The notes: generated by a model not told the origin, from the letters alone. DNA of 64,000 bases from an uncultured Pelagibacteraceae bacterium (GCA_902599805.1 CACKGP010000004.1:23542-87541); one strand, 5' to 3'. Numbered from the stretch's first letter, positions 19,319 through 27,722 are shown. Program-made: numbers and translations.

Positions 19319-20377
19319 ATGAGTACAGTTGAATTAAAGGGTATAGAAAAAAGTTTTGGAACAAACAAAGTTATTAATAAATTTGATATTAAAATCGAAC
19401 ATGGTGAATTTATAGTTTTGGTTGGACCTTCTGGATGTGGAAAATCCACACTCTTGAGAATGATCTCAGGACTAGAGTCGGTTGATGTTGGAGAAATATT
19501 TTTAGATGAAAAGTTAATAAATAATTTAATTCCTTCTAAAAGAGAAATCGCAATGGTTTTTCAATCCTACGCTCTCTATCCGCATATGAATGTTTATGAG
19601 AACATGTCTTTCGGTTTAAAAACAGAAAAATTAGATAAAAAAGAGATAGATAAAAAGGTTTTAGCTGCAGCAAAAACTTTGCAGATAGAGGATCTTCTCG
19701 ATAGGAAGCCAAGACAGTTATCTGGAGGTCAAAGACAAAGGGTAGCAATTGGTAGAGCAATTACAAGAAACCCAAAACTTTTCCTGTTTGATGAACCTTT
19801 ATCAAACCTAGATGCAGCTTTAAGATCTGAAATGCGTGTGGAAATTTCAAAACTACATAAAAAGTTAAACACAAATATGATTTACGTAACTCATGACCAG
19901 GTAGAAGCTATGACTTTAGCCGATAAAATAGTTATTTTAAATAAAGGTATTATGGAACAGTATGGAACACCAGATGAAATTTATAATAACCCTAACAATA
20001 TTTTTGTAGCTGAATTTATAGGTTCACCTAAAATGAATATTTTAAAAATTCCTAAAGAAAAAATTAAAAATGGTAATACAATAAATATTTTTAATAATGA
20101 CACACAGTTTAATGGCTACAAATTTGTTGATGATATATATCTTGGAATAAGACCTGAACATATAATAGCTGACAATTCAGAAGAAATAAAAGTAAAAATA
20201 AAAGCCGATCTAATTGAAAATCTTGGTTTTGAAAAGATTATTTATACCTCAATAGATGGAAGTGAATTTAGAATTAAAACTTCAAAAAATATCGAAAATA
20301 ATATTTCACAAATTTCTTTTTCAAAAGACAACGTTTATTTTTTTGATAAAGAAAAAATAAGAATTAAAAAAAGTTAA
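19319..20377 (+). CDS. Carbohydrate ABC transporter ATP-binding protein (UgpC/MsmK type)
   Basis: Walker A GPSGCGKST, LSGGQRQRVAIGRAI, Walker B LFLFDEPLSNLDA, C-terminal TOBE-like region; divergent from the other sugar ABC genes. Confidence 0.95.
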   Translation: MSTVELKGIEKSFGTNKVINKFDIKIEHGEFIVLVGPSGCGKSTLLRMISGLESVDVGEIFLDEKLINNLIPSKREIAMVFQSYALYPHMNVYENMSFGLKTEKLDKKEIDKKVLAAAKTLQIEDLLDRKPRQLSGGQRQRVAIGRAITRNPKLFLFDEPLSNLDAALRSEMRVEISKLHKKLNTNMIYVTHDQVEAMTLADKIVILNKGIMEQYGTPDEIYNNPNNIFVAEFIGSPKMNILKIPKEKIKNGNTINIFNNDTQFNGYKFVDDIYLGIRPEHIIADNSEEIKVKIKADLIENLGFEKIIYTSIDGSEFRIKTSKNIENNISQISFSKDNVYFFDKEKIRIKKS

Positions 20378-20390
20378 TAAATATTTTAAT

Positions 20391-21404
20391 TTAAATACAC
20401 TTTTTTAGGGATGAGGATATATCTTTTATTAAATTAAAATAAAGATCTTTACCATTATCTAAATTTGCTCCAAGAGGATCCAAAACTCCAACTTTTACTT
20501 TTGTACCTTTCGCAATTGATTTTATAATGTCAGGATTAAATTGAGGCTCAGAAAATAAACATTTTACATTATCGTGTTCAATTATCTCTCTTATCTCTGA
20601 TATTTGTTTTGCTCCTGGTGCAACATCAGTATTTAATGTTAGAGCTCCTAAAGCGCTTACATTAAATTCTTTTTCAAAATACTGATAAGCATCATGAAAA
20701 ACTATAAAGCTAATATTTTTTTTCAGTTCTTTCTTTGTTGTATTAATTAATTTTTCAATATCTTTAACAGCCCTTTCAGAATTTTTTTTATATGTAGCGC
20801 TATTCTGCGGGTCGATAGCAATTAATTGTTTTGCAATTTCCTCGACCATAACTTCAGCATTATGCGGGTTCAACCAGATATGGGGATCAAACTCTCCATG
20901 ACCATGTCCATGATCATCATGTTTAACTTCTTTCTTATGCCCATGACCATGATCGTGACTTTTTTTCTTTTTATGTCCATGATCATCATGTTTATCTTTT
21001 TTCTTATGTCCGTGATCGTGTCCTTTATGATCTTCAAAAATATTTCTTTCTCTAAATTTAAGTTTGTTTATTCCCTTAATATCCATCATCTCAATTATTT
21101 TTGCTTTTTTACTGATTGATTTAAGTGGTTTCTCAAGAAAACTCTCAATATCTTCCCCAACCCAAAAAATTATATCAGCATTCTCAATATCCTTTGCATT
21201 ACTAGGTTTCATATTAAAATTATGAGGGGAATTAGATCCGTCTACTATTAACGATGGTTTTCCAATGCCATCCATTACATAGCTCACAAGTGAATGGATT
21301 GGTTTAATTGAAGCAACTACTTTTATATCAGCACTAAGATTTGAAAAAGTAAATAGCACCGCGGTAAAAAGAGATATAATGAATGTTGAGAATTTGTTGA
21401 TCAT
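20391..21404 (-). CDS. znuA: Zinc ABC transporter substrate-binding protein with His-rich loop
   Basis: Signal peptide, ASIKPIHSLVSYVMDGIG, His-rich HDHGHKKKDKHDDHGHKKKK..., WLNPHNAEVMV. ATG at 21404 (MINKFSTF) preferred over ORF-track start 21455. Confidence 0.95.
   Translation of the reverse strand: MINKFSTFIISLFTAVLFTFSNLSADIKVVASIKPIHSLVSYVMDGIGKPSLIVDGSNSPHNFNMKPSNAKDIENADIIFWVGEDIESFLEKPLKSISKKAKIIEMMDIKGINKLKFRERNIFEDHKGHDHGHKKKDKHDDHGHKKKKSHDHGHGHKKEVKHDDHGHGHGEFDPHIWLNPHNAEVMVEEIAKQLIAIDPQNSATYKKNSERAVKDIEKLINTTKKELKKNISFIVFHDAYQYFEKEFNVSALGALTLNTDVAPGAKQISEIREIIEHDNVKCLFSEPQFNPDIIKSIAKGTKVKVGVLDPLGANLDNGKDLYFNLIKDISSSLKKCI
20895..21036 (-). repeat. Degenerate tandem repeat encoding the ZnuA His-rich metal-binding loop
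   Basis: Repeated H-D-H-G-H-K-K-K / H-D-D-H-G-H units in znuA translation; recurring catgatcatcatg / ccatgaccatgat at DNA level. Confidence 0.8.
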
Positions 21405-21407
21405 AAT

Positions 21408-21436
21408 GTTATAATATAACAGTGTAATAATATAAC
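21408..21436. promoter_or_regulatory. Two tandem Zur-box-like palindromes in the znuA/znuC divergent promoter
   Basis: gttataatataac at 21408-21420 (perfect palindrome) and gtaataatataac at 21424-21436 (one mismatch to the first); resembles the Zur core GTTATAnTATAAC. Confidence 0.75.
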
Positions 21437-21460
21437 AAATATTGTAAGTCAACATTATAA

Positions 21461-22210
21461 ATGGAAAACTTAAAAAAAAATATTCTAGTAAAATTAGAAA
21501 AAGTTGGTGTAATTCAAAATAATAAATGGCTAGTAAAAGATGTCTCTTTACAAATTGAAAAAGGGAAAATAGTTACTTTAATTGGACCAAACGGATCAGG
21601 TAAAACAACAACTGCAAAAATTGCTTTAGGTATTCACAAAAACATTAAGGGATACGTTACAAAATTTACAGATAAAATTGGGTACGTACCACAAAAAATT
21701 TCTATTGATTGGACATTACCAATTAGAGTTACAGATTTTATGCAGCTAACACACAATCTTGAAAATAGCGAAATTGAAAATGCCTTAAGTTTGACAGGTG
21801 TAAAACATTTAATAAAAAACGATTTAAGAAACTTATCTGGTGGCGAATTTCAAAGAGTATTAATTGCAAGGGCAATATCAAAAAAACCAGATCTTTTAGT
21901 TTTAGATGAACCAGTACAGGGCGTAGATTTTAAGGGAGAGATAGCATTGTATGAATTAATTAAAACAATCTCTGAGAAATTAAATTGTGGAATACTATTA
22001 ATATCACATGATCTACATGTTGTTATGACCGCCACCGATTATGTCGTTTGTTTGAATGGTCATGTATGTTGTTCAGGTTCGCCCACAGCAGTAGCAAACA
22101 ATCAGGAATATCAAAAATTATTTGGTGATCGTGCATCTACTATTTTATCTGTTTATGAACATAGACACGACCACACACATTCACCAGATGGAACGGTAAA
22201 AAATAAATAA
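21461..22210 (+). CDS. znuC: Zinc ABC transporter ATP-binding protein
   Basis: GPNGSGKTTTAK, LSGGEFQRVLIARAI, LLVLDEPVQGVD; His-rich C-terminus HRHDHTHSPDG. Confidence 0.95.
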   Translation: MENLKKNILVKLEKVGVIQNNKWLVKDVSLQIEKGKIVTLIGPNGSGKTTTAKIALGIHKNIKGYVTKFTDKIGYVPQKISIDWTLPIRVTDFMQLTHNLENSEIENALSLTGVKHLIKNDLRNLSGGEFQRVLIARAISKKPDLLVLDEPVQGVDFKGEIALYELIKTISEKLNCGILLISHDLHVVMTATDYVVCLNGHVCCSGSPTAVANNQEYQKLFGDRASTILSVYEHRHDHTHSPDGTVKNK

Positions 22211-23014
22211 ATGTTTGATGATTTTTTTATAAGAGCATTGATTGCAGGTATCGGAATAGCCTTAGTAACAGGACCACTTGGTTGTTTTATAATTTGGAGA
22301 AGACTAGCTTTTTTTGGAGATACATTAGCTCATTCGGCTCTTTTAGGTGTTACATTAGCCTTTACTTTTGAAATAAGTATAGCACTTTCCGTCTTTATAA
22401 TTTCTTCTATAATTGCCCTTATTTTATTAAAACTTCAAAAAAATACAAAACTACCTGGAGACGCTCTCTTGGGACTTCTAGCTCACTCATCTTTAGCAGT
22501 CGGTTTGGTTGTCATAGGTTTTTTATCTTTTATTCGTTTTGATATAATGGGTTTTCTTTTTGGGGATATTCTTGCAGTAAGTACATCAGATCTTATAACT
22601 ATTTGGGTAGGCGGGGCTTTAATTTTATTTGTATTAAATAAAATATGGAAACCTCTTTTTGCCTCAACAGTTAATTACGATCTTGCTGAGGCTGAAGGTA
22701 TGAGTCCAGAAAAAGCAAATGCTATTTTTACAGTTTTGTTAGCTGCTATTATTGCAATCTCAATAAAAATGGTTGGTTTACTACTTATAACCGGAATGTT
22801 TATTATGCCAGCAGCTATGGCAAGGAATCTTTCCAATAACCCTAGGCAAATGGTTATTATTTCAATAATAGGTGGATTATTATCTGTGTTGATTGGATTA
22901 TTTTCTTCTTTAGAGTTTAATACAGCTTCAGGTCCATCAATTATTACTGCAGCATTATTTTTATTTATATTATCTTTGATTAAATTTAAAAAAAATTCTG
23001 AATTGAAACATTAA
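22211..23014 (+). CDS. znuB: Zinc ABC transporter permease
   Basis: Polytopic ABC-3 family; GPLGCFIIWRRLAFFGDTLAHSALLGV, adjacent to znuC. Confidence 0.95.
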   Translation: MFDDFFIRALIAGIGIALVTGPLGCFIIWRRLAFFGDTLAHSALLGVTLAFTFEISIALSVFIISSIIALILLKLQKNTKLPGDALLGLLAHSSLAVGLVVIGFLSFIRFDIMGFLFGDILAVSTSDLITIWVGGALILFVLNKIWKPLFASTVNYDLAEAEGMSPEKANAIFTVLLAAIIAISIKMVGLLLITGMFIMPAAMARNLSNNPRQMVIISIIGGLLSVLIGLFSSLEFNTASGPSIITAALFLFILSLIKFKKNSELKH

Positions 23015-23036
23015 TATGAAAGTGATAAAATAAAAA

Positions 23037-23441
23037 ATGCCTCAAAAACATGAATACCTTTCAAAAAATCAACAAATAGTTCTTAGTATAATTGAAAAAG
23101 CAAAAGGACCACTTAAAGCCTACTCAATACTTTACAATGTTCAGAAAAAAGGCATTAAAGCACCTTTGCAAGTTTATAGAGCTCTAGAAAAGCTTATTGA
23201 AATTGGAAAAATACACAAAATTGAAAGCAAGAACGCTTTTATTGCTTGTAAAAATTCTGATTGTGAAATTTCAAAAGCAACAGCATTTTCAATTTGCAAT
23301 AATTGTGAGCATGTTAAAGAAATTAAAAATACTAAACTTTCAAAATATTTGAGTAATTTCGAAGATAATTCTGGAATGAAATATAAGAAATATAATTTGG
23401 AATTTTTTGGTTTATGTAGAGATTGTAAATTAAAACAATAA
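23037..23441 (+). CDS. zur: Fur-family transcriptional regulator, probable Zur
   Basis: 134 aa, wHTH plus CxxC motifs (CNNCEHV, CRDCKLK); downstream of znuCB. Confidence 0.88.
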   Translation: MPQKHEYLSKNQQIVLSIIEKAKGPLKAYSILYNVQKKGIKAPLQVYRALEKLIEIGKIHKIESKNAFIACKNSDCEISKATAFSICNNCEHVKEIKNTKLSKYLSNFEDNSGMKYKKYNLEFFGLCRDCKLKQ

Positions 23442-23564
23442 TTTCCCTCAAAAACCCTTATTTTACTTACATATAAGATTCACTTTTTAGTTGTGTTCCG
23501 GTTACATTAACTTTTTATACATGCTAGTTTTTTGCAATTATTAATTAATAATTAAGGGGGAAAA

Positions 23565-24506
23565 ATGAGACTATTTAAGTTAATAGTTGCTCTGTTTACT
23601 TCAATCACTATCACAAACGCTGCTAATGCTGCGGAAGTTAAAATGGCAAAAGCAAATTGGGATACTGGTTATTTCCAAGCTGAAATATACAAACAAGCTT
23701 TGGAAGCAATGGGACACACAGTAACTGAACCTAAAGCTATCAAACCTTCAGTATTTTACGTAGCTGCAGCTGCGGGAGATCTAGACCTATGGGTTAATGG
23801 ATGGTTTGGAACTCACGATGGTTACATCAAAGAAGCCAAAGGAAAAGTTAAAACCGTTGGTTACGTGATGAAAAAAGGCGGATTGCAAGGCTATCTAGTT
23901 GATAAAAAATCAGCTGACAAGTATGGAATCAAAAGCGTAATGGATATTAAAGCAAACGCTAAAGCATGGGACTCTAATGGCGATGGTAAAGCAGACATGG
24001 TTGCTTGCCCTCCAGGTTGGGGTTGCGAAAAGCAAATTACAAAACATTTTGCTGAACTAGGCTTAGGTGATTTTATTAATCCAGTTAAGGCTGACTACTC
24101 TGCTTCAATGGCTGATGTAGTTGCTAAATACAAAAACGGAAAACCAGTATTATTTTATACATGGACTCCGAATTGGACTGTTGGTGCTTTAAAACTTGGA
24201 CAGGACGTTGTTTGGATAGAAGTTCCTTACAGCGGTACTAAAAAAGTTAGCGTAGATAATGCAACAAAATCTAAAATTAATATGGGTTTTGGTGCTGATG
24301 ACATCAGACCAGCTGCTAACGCAGATTTCTTAAAAGCAAATAAAGATATAGAGAAGATGCTTAAAAAAGCATCAATTCCTCTAGCTGATATTGCTGCTCA
24401 AAACATGAAAATGAATGCGGGCGAGAAAAGCGAAAGAGCAATTAAAAAGCATGCTGCTGAGTGGATTAAAGCTAACCAAAGTACTTTCAATAGTTGGATT
24501 AAATAG
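23565..24506 (+). CDS. proX: Glycine betaine/proline ABC transporter substrate-binding protein
   Basis: Signal peptide, KANWDTGYFQAEIYKQALEAMGHTV, DLWVNGWFGTH, FYTWTPNWTVGALKLGQDVVWIEVPYS. Confidence 0.93.
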   Translation: MRLFKLIVALFTSITITNAANAAEVKMAKANWDTGYFQAEIYKQALEAMGHTVTEPKAIKPSVFYVAAAAGDLDLWVNGWFGTHDGYIKEAKGKVKTVGYVMKKGGLQGYLVDKKSADKYGIKSVMDIKANAKAWDSNGDGKADMVACPPGWGCEKQITKHFAELGLGDFINPVKADYSASMADVVAKYKNGKPVLFYTWTPNWTVGALKLGQDVVWIEVPYSGTKKVSVDNATKSKINMGFGADDIRPAANADFLKANKDIEKMLKKASIPLADIAAQNMKMNAGEKSERAIKKHAAEWIKANQSTFNSWIK

Positions 24507-24524
24507 GTTGCAATCATAAGTTCA

Positions 24525-25391
24525 GTGAACTTAAAACTTGCACCTTCTGACTACGAAATCTACATTCCAATAGCAGAATGGATTGAAAGAAATATTAAAG
24601 AGTGGCTGTTTACACAACGGCCGCTCTTTAAGAAGTTAGCCGCACCCATTGATGCTACTCTCGAAGGATTAGATACTCTATTTAATTGGATACCATTTCC
24701 AATTGTCGTTTTAATATTTATTTTTTTTGCATGGAAAACAAACGGGGTAAAATTTGCTTTTTTTGCAGCCGTAAGCTTAATCGCTATTGATTTAGTTGAT
24801 CTATGGAAAGAAACCATGACAACTCTTGCTATGATTTTTACCGCGGTTATCTTTTGTATGATTATTGGAATACCGTTAGGTATTGCAGCATCAAGAAGTA
24901 GAATTTTTGAAATAATTTTAAGACCAATACTAGATATAATGCAAACCATACCCAGTTTTGTTTACCTTATACCCGTTGTAATGCTATTTGGTGTTGGTTT
25001 AACACCTGGAGTAGTAGCAACAATTATTTTTGCATTACCACCGGTAATCAGACTTACAAATCTTGGAATTAGACAAGTGGGTAAAGGATTCAAAGAGGCT
25101 GGTGCCAGTTTAGGATTATCAAAATTTAAGATTTTACACAGAATTGAATTACCACTTGCATTAAAAACAATTATGGCAGGAGTAAACCAAACTTTAATGT
25201 TAGCTTTATCAATGGTTGTGATAGCGGCATTAATTGGTGCCGGTGGCCTCGGTTTAACTGTTTATGTTGCACTTGGAAGATTAGATATTGGTGCGGCAGT
25301 AATTGGTGGCACTGGAATTGTAATATTAGCTATCGTATTAGATCGAATTACTCAAAAAATAGTACCTCAGGACAATATTAAAACTAGGTAA
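24525..25391 (+). CDS. proW: Glycine betaine/proline ABC transporter permease
   Basis: GTG start; DIMQTIPSFVYLIPVVMLFGVGLTPGVVATIIFALPP is typical of ProW/OpuAB. Confidence 0.95.
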   Translation: MNLKLAPSDYEIYIPIAEWIERNIKEWLFTQRPLFKKLAAPIDATLEGLDTLFNWIPFPIVVLIFIFFAWKTNGVKFAFFAAVSLIAIDLVDLWKETMTTLAMIFTAVIFCMIIGIPLGIAASRSRIFEIILRPILDIMQTIPSFVYLIPVVMLFGVGLTPGVVATIIFALPPVIRLTNLGIRQVGKGFKEAGASLGLSKFKILHRIELPLALKTIMAGVNQTLMLALSMVVIAALIGAGGLGLTVYVALGRLDIGAAVIGGTGIVILAIVLDRITQKIVPQDNIKTR

Positions 25392-25572
25392 ATATTATTG
25401 ATCCAATAACAAAAATCACTATGGCAGTTAAGACAAAAAATATTAACCACCAATACGTCATAACTTTAAGTGAGGGTTTGGTGAATTTACCTTTTTTATA
25501 TGTCCAAGGCATAAAAGTATACGTGAGTAAAGTTACAAGAATAAAAAAAAGTAAAATATTTGTTAATAGCAT
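25384..25572 (-). CDS. Small hypothetical membrane protein (62 aa)
   Basis: Two hydrophobic segments separated by MPWTYKKGKFTKPSLKVMTYWW; fills the gap after proW on the opposite strand. Confidence 0.55.
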   Translation of the reverse strand: MLLTNILLFFILVTLLTYTFMPWTYKKGKFTKPSLKVMTYWWLIFFVLTAIVIFVIGSIIFT

Positions 25573-25652
25573 ATGAGATCTTTAATGTTTAAAGAAGATA
25601 TGTCAATTGTACATTTGCAGTTATATCTGTTAACAAAAACACTAATATAACA

Positions 25653-26555
25653 ATGACATTTAAAAAAGACCTCATAATTGGGCTTTCCAAAAAAAATAAG
25701 TCTATTCCGTCTAAATATCACTATGATTTAAAGGGAAGCAAATTTTTTGAAAAGATAACAAAACAAAAAGAATATTATCCCACAAGAAAAGAAAAGGAGA
25801 TTTTAAAAAAAATCTCTAAAGAAATACCGAAACTATTTAATAGTAAGCTATCATATGTAGAATTGGGAAGTGGAGCTATAGATAAGATAAAATTACTAAT
25901 TAATAAAGATGTCAAATATTATGTTCCACTCGATATATCCCTAGATTATGTAAAAAAGTCAGTAAAAAAACTTAAAAAGCAATATCCAAAAATTAAAATA
26001 AAACCTAAAAAAATTGATTATTCTAAGCATTTTAAAATACCCAATCTGAAAGAAACAACTAAAGTCTATTTTTTTCTAGGTTCTTCTATCGGCAATTTTC
26101 ATAATAAAGAGGAAGTTAAATTTTTAAGAAAGTTAAGAAAAAGTATAAATAAAAACAACTATTTGTTCATTGGAGTTGATCTTATTAAAAATAAACAAAT
26201 TCTTGATAAAGCATACAATGATAAAAAAGGGTATACGGCTAAATTTAGTTTAAATTTAATTAATATTATAAATAGAACACAAAAAACTAATCTGAATATT
26301 AATAATTTTTATTATCATGGGTATTACAATACTAAATTAAGATGTATTCACGGTTTTTTAGTAAGTAAAATTAATCAAAATTTTAAAATCGGTAATAAGA
26401 AATTTTTTTTAAAAAAGAGTGAGAGAATTTTAGTCGAAATTTCAAACAAATTTACTATTCAATCTTTCACAAAACTGGCTTCAAATACTGGTTGGACTAC
26501 TAAGCGAGTTTGGTTAGATAAACAAAAATATTATTCTCTATTCCTACTAAAATAG
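25653..26555 (+). CDS. EgtD-like (L-histidine Nalpha-methyltransferase family) SAM-dependent methyltransferase
   Basis: YVELGSGAIDKIKLLI, YYVPLDISLDYV, YFFLGSSIGNFHNKEE, FIGVDLIKNKQILDKAYND. Confidence 0.85.
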   Translation: MTFKKDLIIGLSKKNKSIPSKYHYDLKGSKFFEKITKQKEYYPTRKEKEILKKISKEIPKLFNSKLSYVELGSGAIDKIKLLINKDVKYYVPLDISLDYVKKSVKKLKKQYPKIKIKPKKIDYSKHFKIPNLKETTKVYFFLGSSIGNFHNKEEVKFLRKLRKSINKNNYLFIGVDLIKNKQILDKAYNDKKGYTAKFSLNLINIINRTQKTNLNINNFYYHGYYNTKLRCIHGFLVSKINQNFKIGNKKFFLKKSERILVEISNKFTIQSFTKLASNTGWTTKRVWLDKQKYYSLFLLK

Positions 26556-26579
26556 TAAGGTATGCGACGTTTTTGCCAT

Positions 26580-26615
26580 TGATAATCATTATCACTTATG
26601 TGATAACCATTCTCA
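26580..26615. promoter_or_regulatory. Fur-box-like palindromes upstream of Fe3+ ABC genes
   Basis: tgataatcattatca (26580-26594) is a perfect 15-mer palindrome about its central c; a second imperfect copy tgataaccattctca at 26601-26615. Confidence 0.7.
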
Positions 26616-26628
26616 AATGGAGAAAACT

Positions 26629-27663
26629 ATGAATAAATTAATTAGAGTAATTGGACTAGGTATTGTTGGTTTGTTTTCAACTTTACTAGTTGCAAACTCA
26701 GTTTTCGCAAATGAAGTAAACGTCTTCAGTGCGAGACATTATGATTCTGATGTTCAGCTTTATGAAAAATTCACGGCAAAAACTGGAATAAAAGTTAATG
26801 TTGTGTCTGGAAAAGATAAAGCTTTACAAAAAAGAATTAAAGAAGAAGGGAAGGACAGTAAAGCAGATATATATATAACTGCAGATGCTGGAAGATTAGG
26901 AGCTTTTCAAGCTGAAGGAATGTTTCAAAAGGGAGCAAGTTCTGCAGCGTTAAAAAAAGTTGTACCTGCTAATTTTAGATCACCTTATTGGGTTGGAATA
27001 GCAAAAAGAGCAAGAATAATTTATTACAATCCAAAAACAGTTAACCCTTCATGGAATATGAGTTATGAAGATTTAGCTGATCCTAAATACAAAGGTAGAG
27101 TAGTAATAAGAAAATCAAGCAACATTTATAATCAGTCTTTAGTTGCATCACTTATTAAAAATAATGGTGAGAAAAAAACTGCAGCATGGGCTAAAGGAAT
27201 GGTAAATAACTTTGCTAGAAAACCAACTGGTAACGACAGAGCACAGATATTAGCAGTAGCTGCTGGAGAAGCAGATTGGGCTGTAGCAAATACATATTAC
27301 TTAGCTTTAATGTTATCTGGAAAAAAAGGTGCCGAACAACAAGCGGCAGCTAAAAAAGTAATGCCTTTCTTCCCAAATCAGGACGGAAGAGGCACACATA
27401 TGAACATTAGTGGCGGTGGTATATTAAAACACGCACCAAATAAAGCTAATGCAGTTAAATTGTTAGAGTTTCTTCTAACCCCTGAAGCTCAACAGCATAT
27501 TGTTAACAATACTTTTGAGTATCCAATGATACCTGGTGTTGAGGCAAATAAATTAATTGCACAATTTGGTTTAGATTTTAAACAAGATCTAAAAACAAAA
27601 GTTTCTAATTATGGAAAACTCCAAGCTAAAGCTTTGAAAGTAATGAACGAAGCTGGCTGGTAA
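26629..27663 (+). CDS. fbpA: Fe3+ ABC transporter substrate-binding protein (FbpA/FutA type)
   Basis: Signal peptide; NEVNVFSARHYDSDVQLYEKFTAKTGIKVNV, LVQ-type ferric-binding family 'YYNPKTVNP'. ATG at 26629 preferred over 26617 because GGAG overlaps the latter. Confidence 0.92.
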   Translation: MNKLIRVIGLGIVGLFSTLLVANSVFANEVNVFSARHYDSDVQLYEKFTAKTGIKVNVVSGKDKALQKRIKEEGKDSKADIYITADAGRLGAFQAEGMFQKGASSAALKKVVPANFRSPYWVGIAKRARIIYYNPKTVNPSWNMSYEDLADPKYKGRVVIRKSSNIYNQSLVASLIKNNGEKKTAAWAKGMVNNFARKPTGNDRAQILAVAAGEADWAVANTYYLALMLSGKKGAEQQAAAKKVMPFFPNQDGRGTHMNISGGGILKHAPNKANAVKLLEFLLTPEAQQHIVNNTFEYPMIPGVEANKLIAQFGLDFKQDLKTKVSNYGKLQAKALKVMNEAGW

Positions 27664-27677
27664 TTCTATAATAGAAC

Positions 27678-27720
27678 AATTTAGTCCCTGGACTCCTCCG
27701 GGGACTAAATTTAGGAGGAG
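27678..27720 (+). promoter_or_regulatory. Intergenic stem-loop with loop complementary to the fbpB Shine-Dalgarno
   Basis: aatttagtccctgg(27678-27691)/actcct/ccggggactaaatt(27698-27711), 14 bp with one GU; CTCCTCC (27693-27699) complementary to GGAGGAG (27714-27720). Confidence 0.7.
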
Positions 27721-27722
27721 AA

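Noticed and set aside
20826-21119. Plus-strand Met-rich ORF (MTMSMIIMFNFFLMPMTMIV...)
   Set aside because: Antisense shadow of the znuA His-rich repeat; composition artefact of CAT/ATG reverse complement.
23442-23564. Possible riboswitch upstream of proX
   Set aside because: No recognisable conserved riboswitch core; only an AT-rich palindrome could be supported.
27678-27720. H-type pseudoknot joining the fbpA-fbpB hairpin loop to the SD with the full stem intact
   Set aside because: The linker between stem end and SD is only 1-4 nt and cannot span a 14-bp stem; a mutually exclusive two-hairpin model is more plausible.
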